This document shows positions 36,208-49,428 of a DNA stretch of 64,000 nt, piece by piece. Every line of letters begins with the position of its first letter. Positions within the stretch are counted from its first letter, which is position 1. The stretch is from Astropecten irregularis (lineage: Eukaryota > Echinodermata > Asteroidea > Paxillosida > Astropectinidae): assembly GCA_963971285.1 (NCBI GenBank), contig OZ020248.1:3162001-3226000 (forward strand), read 5' to 3'. Position numbers and translations under genes: made by a program. The notes below the pieces were generated by a model. That model searched no databases, was not told the origin of the DNA, and worked only from the letters and a program-made list of their open reading frames with translations.

Positions 36208-36635
36208 CAGGGGACGATTTCACCAAACTCGGCTTAACTTTATACTAAGTGCCATAGTATATATTTTTTCCTAGTTGTCCAAAACTTTCAAATTACAAAA
36301 ACCCTTCCATTTTTTGCTTTTTCTTCCTTTTAATGATGCTTTTTTTTTCTTTTTTTTTAAAATCTTTTGGGATAATACGTATTTCCCTTTCTACATCCTC
36401 TGATTTGTTTGTGTTTCATAATTGCAAATATTCAACAAGTTTACCTCAGACTATTTTTTGCTGTTGTATTAGGTTTTTTTTTGGTTCATCTAGATGCCAG
36501 TTTCTTTAGGTATCAAGAATTAGAATGGTGTAGTTTGTATTTCAGAGGACAGTGTTCCTTTCGTTTTTTTGTTATGTGCCAAGTTGTTAGAGTTTGTTTC
36601 TTATCGTTTACATTCTATAAGCAAACAAACATCCA

Positions 36636-36882
36636 GGGGCCAATTTCATAGAGCTGCTTATTAGCACAAAAAAATTGCTTAGCACACAATTAGCTTGCCC
36701 AATAAAACAAACCACCATTTAAAATTCCATTTGATATTCATGGTCAGTGAACGACAGCCAAAGAACAAGCAAGTGATGCATACACAACACACGGAAATTT
36801 GGTTGTTAATCATGTTTTTACTAAAGACAGAAATGTCATGCTTAGTGAATTTTTGTGCTAAGCAGCTGTATGAAATGGCCCC
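36636..36882 (+). mobile_element. Family C MITE, copy C1
   Basis: From GGGGCCAATTTCATAGAGC to GCTGTATGAAATGGCCCC. The interior GATATTCATGGTCAGTGAAC is shared with the copies at 47547, 54579 (reverse) and 57060. Confidence 0.8.
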
Positions 36883-37106
36883 AGTTGTTTAGCATTTTGA
36901 GGAGATGTTCATGGGCAATGCAAGTGTATCAATAATTAATGTAAACAATAAGTATGGTTGGTGACATGTGTTTTGTTCAATTGATTAAGAAATGCACAGT
37001 GGAGTTTATGTAGTCATATACATCATGTACATACATTAAGAGCAAGAACTGAGGATTGTGGGAAAAGCTTTGGTTACTAAAGCAACCATTGCTGTACGCT
37101 GGAACT

Positions 37107-37418
37107 GGGCCCAATTTCATGGAGTCCGTTACCATAAGCAAACATTCTTTGCTTACGATAGCAAACTTTTTTGCTTATGGTTAGCATATTTCACAGGAGA
37201 GTTTTCTTTCTTGCTACGCTAAGCAAGGACTTTCTGCAGAATGCACATGACAGCGCGTTACCAGAAAAAAAATCAAGGTCAGGCTACAGATTTTTCACTA
37301 ACCGATTACCGGTAAGCACCGAAAGTCTTGCTTACTGATTCCATGAAATAGATTTCATGCGTAGCAGTGCCTGTAAGCAAAAAAATAGGCCGTAACGGAT
37401 TCCTTGAAATTGGGCCCT
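37107..37418. mobile_element. Family D MITE, copy D1
   Basis: From GGGCCCAATTTCATGGAGTC to GATTCCTTGAAATTGGGCCC, inverted ends. The interior repeats GCTTACGATAGCAAA and GCTTATGGTTAGCATA words. Another full copy is at 55802-56095. Confidence 0.8.
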
Positions 37419-37679
37419 GGTTGTTGAGAAACATTGCAAACTTTTGTAAAACAAAAAAATTACACAATTGTCTTGGACAAGCCAATGCCTCTCTTCAGAT
37501 GGAGAATCTGTGCTGGTAAGTCTGGGAACCAGACTAAAAGTGATTTATCTGTGGTTTTACATAAAAGCTGTGTAGACTTTACTACAGATGCCATGGTTAT
37601 TCCTGCATATGATATGCAGCATTTGATTTGAATGTGGCAAACGTGTTACTGTTCCTGATAGCCACCTGCTGGTTATGGT

Positions 37680-37828
37680 GGCTCAAGCCCAAGCCCAAGC
37701 CCAAGCCCAAGCCCAAAAGCCCAAACCCCAGCCCAAGCCAAAGCCCAAGCCCTATAAACCCAACCCGAAACCCAGGCCCAAGCCCAAACCCAAGCCCAAG
37801 CCCAAGCCCAAGCCCAAACCCAAGCCAT
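37680..37828. repeat. (AAGCCC)n minisatellite
   Basis: About 145 bp of AAGCCC/AACCCC hexamers. The frame through it encodes KPKPKP and SPSPSP runs, which is low complexity and not a gene. Confidence 0.9.
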
Positions 37829-38261
37829 ATTTCATCCAGGGATGAGATTTCTCAGATTTTTATCTGATTTGATCTGTTTTGGATTTCAGTTTTTATACTC
37901 CCAAGCTGTGTTAAAAAGTATAGAAGATTTTCACAGTTCAGATTTGTTATGCCCCTTGTCAGTTGTTTCCAGATATTTTTATCATTAGTCAAATCTCATC
38001 CCTGTTTATCTTGCTGCAAAGTGTATTAAACCTTCATATTTATACTACCTAGCTCTATGGTCATACATACAAATGCTCAGAACAATTTTTGGCCTTAGTG
38101 TTGGCTGCTTTTGCATACAATCCTTAAATCTTGAGAACTTAGCATTTTTATTTGATGGAACAAGACAATACCTTGCATTGTTATACATCTATTGTTGTAT
38201 TTGTTGAATTGGTATGAAATGTACATCAGCCTGAGTTACTTCAATCCTTTCTGATAAAGTG

Positions 38262-38455
38262 GTCTACAATTCGGTTGATTCCAAATTGTGCACCTCCAAG
38301 AGTTTGCAACGCTTTTACTTTTAGCCAATCACAGTCTGCGGAATCTGTCGACCCCTTCCAGATGCATATTCTGTCTACATATTCCGTGAATTGTGATTGG
38401 CCAATGCGTTGCAATCTCTTGGTGGCGCACTATTTGAAATCGCACAAATTCCTAC
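38262..38455. mobile_element. Family L MITE, copy L1
   Basis: The left part ACCTCCAAGAGTTTGCAACG is inverted at the right as GCGTTGCAATCTCTTGGTGG, with CCAATCACAGTCTGCGGAAT against GTGAATTGTGATTGG inside. A second copy is at 53268-53412. Confidence 0.65.
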
Positions 38456-39330
38456 GCTCACATATGTATGAAGGGGTATTTTGGGCTCTAAATAATCAGA
38501 AAATATAAACATTGCAAATTGATTCTTCAATGCAAATTCTTCTAGTCTACAGTTGATATGGACAGTAAAATCCATTGTGTTTTTACTACAAATTTACGAC
38601 TAAAATTGATGAAAAGGAAATCATTCGCAGGAAATTAAGTTTTTTTAATAATATCTTTTGCAGCACACAATACAAAGACAACAAAAGGGCTTTTGTATTT
38701 AAGTGCTTTGTAGAGAAACTGATAGATGTTGAAATGAAGGATTGTAGGCTTGAAATAAGACTACAGTCACTTGCATAGTTTTACAGTGTTCTAATTTTTT
38801 GAGTGACTTTGCTTTAATGTTGGGAGTTATTAATTCATTGTTTCTTTTTTGTATGTTTATAACAATACAGTTCAAGCATTAACATCATTATGTATTATGG
38901 TTAGGAAGAGACAGTTTGCATTAAAAAGATACAAAATGGAAACTGTACGAAAAAAACTGTTGTTGTTTTCAATAATTTTGTTGTCTGCCTTTTGAGTTTC
39001 TTTTTGGGTAGGTATGGGGTTGAGGCGATTGAAGGACTACCATTTCTTTAATTGATAAGTAGTTTTAAAACAATTGGAGAATTCAAAATGGGTTATTGTT
39101 TCTCTTTAAACTGGAATTGTACTGTCAGAAATATGAACAATTTAGTTAGCCCAAGTCAGTCTTTGCCCCATCCCTTTTTTTCGGAACCCACTTGGACCTG
39201 TAATTTGTAAATGGGTTCTATTGCAATAACTTAATATAATTTGCAAAGTTAAACAATGGGGCTGGATTTCAGTTTCTTTTGGGTGCCCCCTTCGGAAATT
39301 CCCCCAAACTCCGCCCATTCCCTGCCAGTA
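38456..39330. other. Intergenic stretch without assignable feature
   Basis: AT-rich unique sequence; I see no conserved frame, repeat terminus or RNA gene. Confidence 0.5.
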
Positions 39331-39339
39331 GTTTGTGTT

Positions 39340-39457
39340 ATAGCGCCCTCTACGCCAACAACTTAGAACGGGAAAAGAAGATGGCGGCCTCCATGTTCTC
39401 TTTTGAGATGTCTCTCGGTTTTGACAGAAAAACTTAATTTGGCTGCGTCTGAGTACA
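39340..39457 (+). promoter_or_regulatory. Candidate promoter/first exon with YY1-type motif
   Basis: AAGATGGCGGCCTCCATG at about 39378-39395 is the classic YY1 element found at starts of housekeeping transcripts, often overlapping the first ATG. A good donor follows: GAGTACA|gtaagttc at 39457/39458. The ATG would open only an 18-codon frame (MAASMFSFEMSLGFDRKT), so this would be a 5' untranslated exon. It could serve TSC2, whose coding start is 2.4 kb downstream. Confidence 0.35.
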
Positions 39458-39649
39458 GTAAGTTCATTTAGTTTTAATGGTTAACACACCGGTTAAATTG
39501 AACAAAAACTTATGTGATGAATAACCGCGTGGAACATTTTTATATTAATTGGGCGGTATTGTTTGTGAACTAGGCTATTTAAATTTTTGGAAAGAATTCC
39601 ACTGACTGGTCTGATGATCATTGATTTGGCATTGTTTTGATGCCATTGT

Positions 39650-40910
39650 TCAGCGCAATTTTGGTAAGGGTTAACAAGCAGGTCCGATACTAGCTGCAGT
39701 AACTGTAGCCCAATATTACTCCTGACGTTGTTGTTGTATATACGACAACAACGTCAGGAGTAATATTGGTACGACAACAACGTCAGGAGTAATATTGGGC
39801 TACAGTTACTGCAGCTAGTCCGATACCTATAAAGGGAATAAAACTGTTTTGTCTGTCTGTTTTGAAGTTTGCAATAAACAGGTAAGAAAATTGTGGGAAA
39901 AAATTCCACTGACGGCCATGGCCAAAATGACCTAATTTTGGGATATTTGACAAGTTCAGAAGGGGAGAAATCTATTTTGAGGGTTTTTAGGTGTGAGAGG
40001 GGGTTCAGTGACTAGAGGGAGAGGGTTAAAAAAGGGGGCAAATTAAAAAAAAAAAAAAAAAAAAAAAACACGCCCTCTTTCTTCTCCCCTACCTCTCCTA
40101 TATCCCTTCCTCTTCTACATTACCACTCTTATTTCCAACTTTCTTTTTACCTTGATCCCACCGGGACTCGAACCTGGGCTGTGGAGGAAACAACAATATT
40201 ATTACAAATGCAATGGATTATCTGAGCACGCCACACGAGCGCTTGCTGCCAGAACCTGGTTAATAATTCTATTTGAAGTTAAGGTGACCTATTTTGGCCT
40301 CCTGAACATCAATATTCAACAGCTCCAGTGCCCTTTGCCCTCTGTCATGCGCACCACACAAAAGTTCACAGATAGAAAATGGCTGCCTCCGTTGTACGCT
40401 ACTGATCCGAAGTGTGAGTCCAAAATACCCCGTAAAACTCACTTTCCAGATGTGCTACCCAGCTTTCCACTCCTGAGATTGAAGTTGGTCCTAACTTGTA
40501 TCCAGTAAGTGAACTTTTAGAGGATATAACTTTTTTTTCGTCATGGTCGTCAGTGGAATTCTTGCCAAATTGTATTTTTACTCTGAAATGTTGCACAAAA
40601 TTCTTCTATCTGGGGATTTTTTAAGGACTCAGGAACATTTACTGAAAGTAAAAAAATATCATTTTGGAACAGTAGAAACTAGGCCTAGGCCTAGTATTAA
40701 GTTGTTTTTGGTAATCCTGGGTTTTAGGTGCCTCCCATACAACTTCAGCCAACTCATTCCATGCGTAGCACACTGTCATGGAGGGCCAAAAATGTCAAAA
40801 ATATTTTAGGCACCTAAAACCCAGGATTTCCTTGTTTTTTATTCCCTTTATAGGTATTGGACCTGCTTGTACACCGTTACCGCAATTTTGACACCTGTGC
40901 AAGTTTTAAA
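39650..40910. mobile_element. Large foldback element with nested palindrome
   Basis: A sequence near 39675-39845 (AGCAGGTCCGATAC ... CTATAAAGGGAATAAA) is inverted at 40835-40875 (TATTCCCTTTATAGGTATTG). Inner inverted words include ATTCCACTGACGG (39905) against CGTCAGTGGAATTC (40547) and a TTTTAGGTGCC/GGCACCTAAAA pair (40722, 40808). A poly-A run lies at about 40045-40070, and a reversed tRNA-like B box (GGGACTCGAACC) at 40162. No transposase frame is seen. Confidence 0.5.
39691..39818. mobile_element. Palindromic insertion with 8-bp target duplication
   Basis: The left arm starts TAGCTGCAGTAACTGTAGCC and the right arm ends GGCTACAGTTACTGCAGCTA. Both arms contain CAATATTACTCCTGACGTTG or its complement, with an extra 29-bp partial repeat in the centre. 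TCCGATAC flanks it on both sides (39683-39690 and 39819-39826). An 8-bp duplication is typical of hAT-class insertion. Confidence 0.7.
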
Positions 40911-41339
40911 CTGGGCCGTGCACAATTTTGAATTTAACATTCATTTGGGATTTTTTGTAACCGTGGCATGTAGCTACCTTCACTTCAGTTATAGGCTGCC
41001 GAGGTTAAAAACGTTGAAGTTTCTTGGACACACCCTCGCCTCACAGGCACTGACAGGTTTTTCTTTAGAATCAAGTCACTTCGGTTTGGACAAATAGTTA
41101 AAGATTGCGCAGGGGGAGGGACTACCTGTGATTGGCGGATCACTGCGCAACACGCCATCACCCGAGAGGTGTTGCGAGCCTGCGAATTAGCCGGCAGAGT
41201 CCGGGCTCTTAAATTGCATGGTACACGGCTCGACCTCTTGGGACACTATTGTCGCAGCATGGTCTGAGGATCACTGGTACCCTCCCCATCCCTCCCTGCA
41301 TTTTCTGCGCATGTCTCCCTATCTTTGATGGCATTAAAG

Positions 41340-41499
41340 GGCACTCAGTGTGCCGGAAGTGCCATATAATCTCACTACAACATCAACAACAATAACAACA
41401 GATTGCGCTCAACAGCATTACGAAAAAAAGAATTATTACATCCTCCAAGAGTTAATTATTGGATACATCTTTACAAGGTATGATGAACTTCAATCTCAG
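41340..41499 (+). promoter_or_regulatory. Candidate TSC2 promoter and untranslated exon
   Basis: CCGGAAGTG near 41352 is an ETS-type site, followed by CATATAA. A possible first exon ends at CTCAG|gtatgt (41499/41500) and could join the acceptor cttctag at 41766, 61 bp before the TSC2 ATG. A CCAAT-type box (GATTGG) lies upstream near 41132. It competes with the candidate at 39340. Confidence 0.35.
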
Positions 41500-41827
41500 G
41501 TATGTAACACTAGGGTTGCATATCTGAAAAGTGAATATTACAGGTTTTTTAACCTACCCCTGCATTCCAAGTGTACAACTGTAGGCTACAGTTATACACT
41601 TAATGCAGTGGCTGCCATTTTTTCAAAAGTAACGCCCTATGTCGGTTCCATAGGTTTGTGTAAAAGTGATGGTCACAGTGAGTGATCACTCAACAATTTA
41701 TCCAATTGATAATGATATTTGCCTCTTCCTAAATATATCCAGGCTTTACATGTAGCACTCTTCTAGTTACCCAGAGACATAGACTAGGCCAAGAGTCACT
41801 GATCATTACTGACTGTTGCTGACCATC

Positions 41828-44800
41828 ATGGCTAGACCAGCATCAAAGGAAACTCTGAAACAGCGATTGACCAGTATATTCCGTAGGAAGGAGAGCGCAA
41901 TCATTACCAATGTTGCAGCTGAATCTCGATCGGAGGAATTTCTCGTCACCCCTGCACTTTTAAAGGTTCGATCGTTTTTTGTTTTTTTTAATTTGACAAA
42001 TTTGTGCCAAACAGTGAAATAATTAATTTGCTGATGATCTATTTGTGCTCCACTGTTGATTACAGTGAATATATCAATATCTTTTACTGAATGTAGCATT
42101 ATCAGAATGTACAAAGTTGTATAGATATGAAGTTAGAAAGGAGGTGTAGGCCCTAAAGTTTTGCTGGCACCAACATTCTTCTGATTGGCCAATTCTCTAT
42201 ACGTCGTGCCAGCCTTTCTCTTTCGTTATTTTGCCAGAGGTACATTCCTGCCGGCATGGCATTCTGCAAATTGGCCAATCAGAGTTTAAAGGGAACGTCA
42301 AAATAGCATTTGGTGGAAGAATGCCGGTGCCGACAAAATATACATTGCCTTTATGAAAACAGTTCATCAAATGTGTAAATAAGTCTATCTTGTTACAATG
42401 CCAATGGGAGACTTTTGAGAATCGGTCTTCATGTCAACAGCGCACGCGCTCGCAATTGTTTGTATGCGGGCGTTGTCTTGCGCCTGCGCTGTTGTGTGTG
42501 CGCATGCGCTTTTGACATGAAGACCGATTCTCAAAAGTCTCCCATTATCTTGGTAATATTTGTTTTCTTTGCCACTTTTCAATTGATCGTACAAACAGGA
42601 GATTCATAGAGACAGTCCCATTGGCCAGAGAGTGAAAGCAATCCGAGATATTTGTGAGTTAGTAACAACCAAACGCCTAGAAGATGTGAGTGTCATAATC
42701 CTACAACAAAAAATTTCTTGTTGATTGTTAATAACGATGGGGTGTGTGCCTTGACCTAGTGGTCTGGTGTGTCGTACTCAAGGTCTTTTGGTCAATCTAC
42801 TGGGTTCGAATCCAGCCATGAGTTAGTGGTGCTTGCATCCTTGGGCAAGATGCTTTGTCACATATTGCTCCTCTTCACCCAGGTGTTAATGGGTACCTGC
42901 GAGGGTAAAGATGGCTGTGTGCTTGATAAGGCTTTTGTGCCTTAAAACTGCTGGGGCTGTATACTTCCCAGGGAGTTGAGATGGTTGCACAAATATTAAT
43001 GTAGCCCAATGACTAGGGATAATTTGCGCTTAGAGACACAGTATTAAATGCTATATAAATATGTTAATTGTTATTGTTATAGGTTTTTCAATACATCATT
43101 GCAATGTTTTCCTTCTCGGATATGAAACAAAAACAGCTTGGATGGATGGGGATGGGAGTGGTGTCAGAAGTGGGATGGTGTCAGAAGTGGGATAGATGAG
43201 TTGGGATGGGACATGACTGTTTGTTTTAACTGTTTGGAGGAGCAAAGGGAACACAAATAAATCGCAATGTTGGATTTTTTAATTGTCTACATTCATCTGA
43301 GTTTTTGTAATAAACTGATCCAGATTAATTTTAAGTCATTCAAAAGTGAACAAAGATAAATTGACTGGAGCGGGACTCGAACCAGCAAGAAGCGGAATAC
43401 TGTATTGGCACTCTACATTTTTTAGCTATGCAACATAGGCCTGGATAGCTCAGTTGGTAGAGCACCGGTACAGTATTTAGCGGATCACAGGTTCAAATCC
43501 CGCTCCAATCAATTTTTCCCTCTTCACATTTCAATGACAGATTATTATTTTTGTTTTTGTTTATCAGAATGGCATGGAAACGCTCTGGGCGACCACCGCC
43601 GATCTTCTTGATTCTCATATTCCGATGGAACACAGACATCTCATGCTGACGTTCATTAAATGCATCATTGTTGGACAGGTAACGAAGACATAGTCATCAT
43701 CATACACGGCCCTGGCTAGTACTTACTACCAATCAATGAAATTGACTTCTATGCAAGTAATAAACTGCAGCAAACTGCTCATCGACCAAAATATTGACCT
43801 GAAATATATAAAATGCTGGGAGTTGGGTGGGCCTGACGTTTCGATCCCAGCAGGATCTCTCTCAAACACAGTTGTCATTTAGCCTATGACAAAGATGTCA
43901 GCCCTCCTAACTCCAATCAATTTCTCTTCTAGTCATTCATTTGACTGATAATCATAATTTATGGCTTATGTAAATTTGGGAGCTTTTTCCTGTGAAAATC
44001 TGAGAAAATGACTATGATTTTAATATTTGTTGTCAGTGATATTATGTCCAAGTAATGTACAGTCGAATGATGTATCAAACATGTCTTTCGTTGTTTTGAT
44101 CCAATGAATAGAACGACCATCTGGAACTAATGAGGGCAGTGTTTTTTGACGTCATCAAGAAGCATTCAATCTTCGAAGACCTTCCACAAAGGTAAGCGTA
44201 AAATGTGCTTATTAAACTGCAGGGATATGTAATTGAGAGTTCATTGAATGATTGAAATTGAAACATAAAAGATAATCCTACTGTATGTGTGATCACGCTA
44301 TAAACATGCTTGAGAGCCAGCGTGTCATGACTTACAACATAATATTTGGTTCTAGAATGAAAATAATAACAAGGAAAGGGAATAAATATATTAACTGTTA
44401 AAAGAATAAAACAGTCGGATTTGATCAGGATGAATTGAGGAGCTGCTGAGATTACAGCAAATTGTTTGTTGTCTGGATTCATTCTTCGGGTTCGTTGGTG
44501 AACACCAACTTCGCAAGAAGTAAACCTACATCTCGCACGAGATCAGTATTCTACATAACCTGTGTAACTTTGCCTTGAAGTGAACAAGACTTCCATGTTG
44601 TCCATCAACAGAAGTCTGTATTCAAATTTGTCATCTTGAAGTTTTTTTTGGAGTTAGGAGGGCCTGGCATGATGGTTCGATCACTTAACCTTTGAGAAAG
44701 ATCCTGCTAGGATTAAAATGTCAGGCTCTTCTATTAAAGGTACTTAATGTAGCATAGCGAAATAGAAATCTCCACAGATTATTTACCTATAACTTACGGG

Positions 44801-47800
44801 GTATAAAGATGGTGATGGTAGAAACATACCGTTAACATTTTTGTGCCTGAAATGCTGTATTTATCCAGAAAAGAGTAAAACCAATGACCAAAAACAATTT
44901 TGATCTTTTTTTTTGGAAGATAAAAAAATAACAGTGAAAAGATTCAAAAATACTGCGGGTGTTTTTCACTGTTTTCTCAAAAAGTGGGCAGCGTATGGGA
45001 CTGGAAATTTCACAGATGACTACGTTCTTGATATTTTTGCCCATGAATCTATATTTCTTTGGCAAAAACCAAAGTATGAAGTTACCTTTCCGAGTCCAAG
45101 CATTTGATATATTTCAGTTCATTATTGTGGTTGATAAACAGTTTGCAACAGTCTAGTACTTGATTGGAATATTTCTTGATGTATTTCAAGTTAGGGACCT
45201 TTGGTATTTGTCTGCCCTTTTGTTTTTCTCGTTTCTAGGCTAGATGTTCTGAAGTCACTGAGTGCCAATGGTAAAAACCTGCTTCACTTTGAGGAGGACA
45301 TGGGCCCGTTCCTGCTGGCATGGATGCCTGATGTGATCAGTTATGGCATGTAAGCAGAAATTTGATTTTCATTCATGTAAAATATCATCAAAAGCTTAGT
45401 TCTCAATTTGCTGTACAGGGTGAGTCAAAAAGAAGATGACCTGGATTGGTGATGTTTTTCAAAACAAACGAATGACACTCAAAAGTTCGGTAAAGCATAT
45501 ATATAACAAACACTATCTCTTGCTCATTTGAAGTAAAGAATGAAACAAATTGATCATTCCTAAGAGGACTTATGTCTATTTTAATAATGGTACTAATTTT
45601 GTAAGCTGTCTGTGGAATAGAAAGATTTGATTTGGGTTTGGTGACAATGTGAGACTTTTGAGAACCGTTCTTCAAGTCAATTCAAGCAATTGTGAGCATG
45701 CGTGCGTTGTTTTGCGCCTGCGCTGTTGTGTGTGCACGTACGCTGTTAACTTTGTTCTCGAAAGTCTCCCATTGTTATGTGGATCGGTTTGCTGAAACAC
45801 CATTTTAGAATTGTTTGTACTTTCGCACTGCTATTTCGTTTGGACTTTTGTAAGGTCTCAACGTTTCGACTAGCCTGCTCTAGTCATCTTTAATACCGTA
45901 CCCTTTGCTACTTACTCAGATGTTTAGCTTCAGTCAAGCATTAACATTCTATGGACAGTTTGCAAAATCAGTACCATTATTAAAATAGACATTCCTCTCA
46001 GGAATGATCAATTTGTTTCATTCTTTTTTTCTAATATGCAGGAGAGAATGCTTGTTAAATGATATGCTTTACTGAACTTTTGAGTGGTATTTGTTTGTTT
46101 TGAAAAACATAACCAATCCCGGTCAAGTTTGTTTTTACTTTCCCTGTATTATTGTGTGTGAATAATGGCACAGTGTAGTAGCGTTTGTTCAAAAATACAT
46201 TTTTCGTTCTCTGTTTCAATACAGGACTGCCGAGTTCCTTGGACTGCTCGTCAACGTCTTCAAATTCAACTCATGTTACCTTGACGACCACATTGTGTCT
46301 GGGCTTGTGAAGTACGTATACTTATCTATTTCAACAAAATTTGTTGTAAACTCTCACATCCTCATGTGTCTGGTACCTGGAAGATTGAAGTTCATAATGC
46401 ATGTGATGATACAGAGGGCACCAGATCAATTTAGGAATGATATTTGAAATATTACGTAGGTATGTGTCATTACAAGGCTTTGCCTGGGTGAAAATATTGA
46501 TGAAAATGGGTTTGAGTTAAGGTAATTTCATAATTTGTTTTGAATAAATGCAGATTCATGGGCAAAAAAAATCAAGAAAGATACAATAATTGTCATCTGT
46601 GAAATTTCCAGTCCCATACGGTGGCCACTTTTTGAGAAAACAGTGAAAAACGGCCACAGTATTTTAAAATCTTTTCACAGGATTTTTGATAGATCTTCCG
46701 AAGATAAAATTTTTTGTTTTGTCAATGCGACGTATTTTTGAACGCAAGATGGCGCTGTTAGGTAAAATTTATTTACTTTCTGGGGGTATGGTCCGATTAA
46801 TTGTCAATTGAGCAGAGGACATTTACGGACAATTTTGTCTTTTGGGATACGATAGAAGTGTATATTTTTCCTACGACATGTACGAGTTGTATTCTGACAC
46901 AGCGGTACACAAAACAAGGCATTGTCAAATGACCCCCGGAAGTTATTCGAAGCGCCCTCACTCGTTCAAAAATACCGCGCATTGGTTTTACTCTTTTTCT
47001 GGTTTACTAAAATCATCAAATAACCACAAGCGTAGAGCCCCTGTCTGGTGCTCAGGTGGTAGCCGGTTCGAATCCTGCTCCAGTCAATTTTTCTTTGTTC
47101 ACCTTTCAATGACTTTTCTGGTTTAAAACATCATTTCAAGCAGAAAAGTTTTAATTGTCTGTTCCTACCATCACCTTCCTTATACCCTGTAAGTTATAGT
47201 TAAATCTGGGAAGATTTCTGTTTTGATATGCTACCAAAGTGTGATACTACCTTTAACACCATTTGAGTTTCTTTCCTCTTTTCAAGTTCTGTGGCCCTAA
47301 AAATTAAGATTTTCACTGGTATTTAAAGGCAATAATTGGATGTGTTTTTGTATTTTCAGGCATACATGTACAGTATGCAGCCGTACTGGTAGAGAGTATG
47401 ACATAGAACAATCACTCAAGGTTCTTGAAGCTGTAGTGTGTTATAGCTGCCTACCCACCGAGTCTCTCTATAATTTCGTGACGGCATTGTGCCGGACGGT
47501 CGGTGTGCAGGAGTTTGCTCAAGCCAGCTGGAAGGTAGGAGGACCAGCGGCCAATTTCGTGGAGCTGTTAAGCTTAAAAAAATTGCTTAGCAAAAAATGT
47601 TTTGCTCAATAAAACAAACCACCTGTACAAATTCCATTTGATATTCATGGTCAGTGAACAACAGCCAAAGAAAAATCACAAGTGATACACGACACATGGA
47701 AATTGGTTGTTAATCCTGTTTTTATGAAGACAGAAATTTCATGGTTAGCAAATTTTGTTGTGCTAAGCAGGGCCGTGAAAATTTGCCTCTGTGTCTGTCT

Positions 47801-49383
47801 TGTCCTTGTTAAAGTTGGTTGCTGTGTTGCTAACCTGTCCCACTTTCCTGTCTCCCAAATGTCACTCCGACATTTTCAAAACTTTTTGTCCTTAAAAAGA
47901 ACAAACGGACAATGATAATTTAACAATTTGGGACTTTCACAGCATATTGCTGGATAGATTCGAACCCTGTTTATCTTTGTTCAACGTTCAAAGATTTCCT
48001 TAAAAAGGATGATGTTAACATTTAAGTTTGTATAATAGAAGTTTGTTTTTGAAAATTATTGTGGAAATGTTTTGGCAGGATTTTATGGTGATTTTATTCT
48101 TGTTTTTGTTGTTGTTGTAGTTGATGCGTAATCTGCTGGGTACTCATCTGGGCCACAGTGCTATGTACACCATGTGTAGCATCATGGAGAATGGGTAAGA
48201 CTATAGTTTTATAGTATTCAGGAGGTCGCCCGTTCGAATCCCACTCCAGTCAATTTTTCTTTGTTCATTTTTCAATGACTTTAAAGGTAGTATCATACTT
48301 TGGTAAGATACTTTGGTTGATTCTTAAAGGTACAGCACAGGATTGGTAACATACCCAAACAGAAATGTTTACAGATTTACGTAAAATTTACAGGGTATGA
48401 AGACGGTGGTGGTAGAAACATACCGTTAAAATTTTTCCGCCTGAAATGGTGTATTTATCCAGAAATCAGTAGAACAACGACCAACAAATCTTTTTGATCT
48501 TTTAAAAGATCAAAAATAAAAGAGAAAAGACTTAAGAAATTCTGTGGCTGTTTTTCACTGTGTGCTCAAGAAGTGGGCACCGTATGGGACTGAAATTTTT
48601 ACAGATGACTGTTATTGTATCTTCCTTGATATTTTTGCACATGAATCTGTATTTCTTTGACAAAAAACAAAGTATGATATTACCTTTAAGTGTGAATTAA
48701 TCCTAATTGCTAAGCAAAGTGTGATGGCACAATATGAATCACTATGGTGACACTGACAGCTCATCTTAAGATTGTTCTTAGTGTTTGGTGAAATGACAAA
48801 TGTTTGTCTCTTATTACAGGCAAAACCAAGGTGATGTCATCTTGTTGAGAGGGGCTGTGTTCTACGTTGGAATGGCTCGATGGGGATCCATGAGAGTACA
48901 GTCTCTCAAACACAACTTCACTTCAGTCTTACCCTCATTTCTCAAGGTAAAGATGATGATTATGATTCATTTGATTTGATTGTAAGAGCACCTGTACGGT
49001 ATACCGGAGTTCGCTGGTTCGAATCCCGCTCCAGTCAATTTTTACTTTGTTCACTTTTAATTAACCATTCAGTTTCCCTTGTGATTATTATTATTATTGT
49101 CATCATCAGGCGCTACGTAGCAAGCATCCTTTAGTTGCCTATGAGGTGACTTTATCCTTGCAACGATTGGTCAAGAAGTATGGGAAGGACATGCAACCAG
49201 TCACTTGGGACATTGTACTGGATATCATCGAGGAACTCTTTAGAAATATCGATGTGAGTTCATTGATTCCTCATTCGTTCCTATGAATTGTTTACAAAAC
49301 GGAGGCTCAGGCTCAGGCTCAGGCTCTGGCTCAGGTTCAGGCTCAGACTCGGGCTCAGACTCGGGCTCAGACTCAGGCTCAGA

Positions 49384-49428
<45 letters not shown>

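Noticed and set aside
37628..37867. KPKPKP/SPSPSP frame
   Set aside because: AAGCCC minisatellite.
40150..40260. Reverse-strand tRNA
   Set aside because: A B-box-like GGTTCGAGTCC is present, but no convincing A box or cloverleaf; probably a repeat fragment.
44075..44482. 135-codon minus-strand frame
   Set aside because: Antisense to TSC2 exon 4 and its introns; no family likeness.
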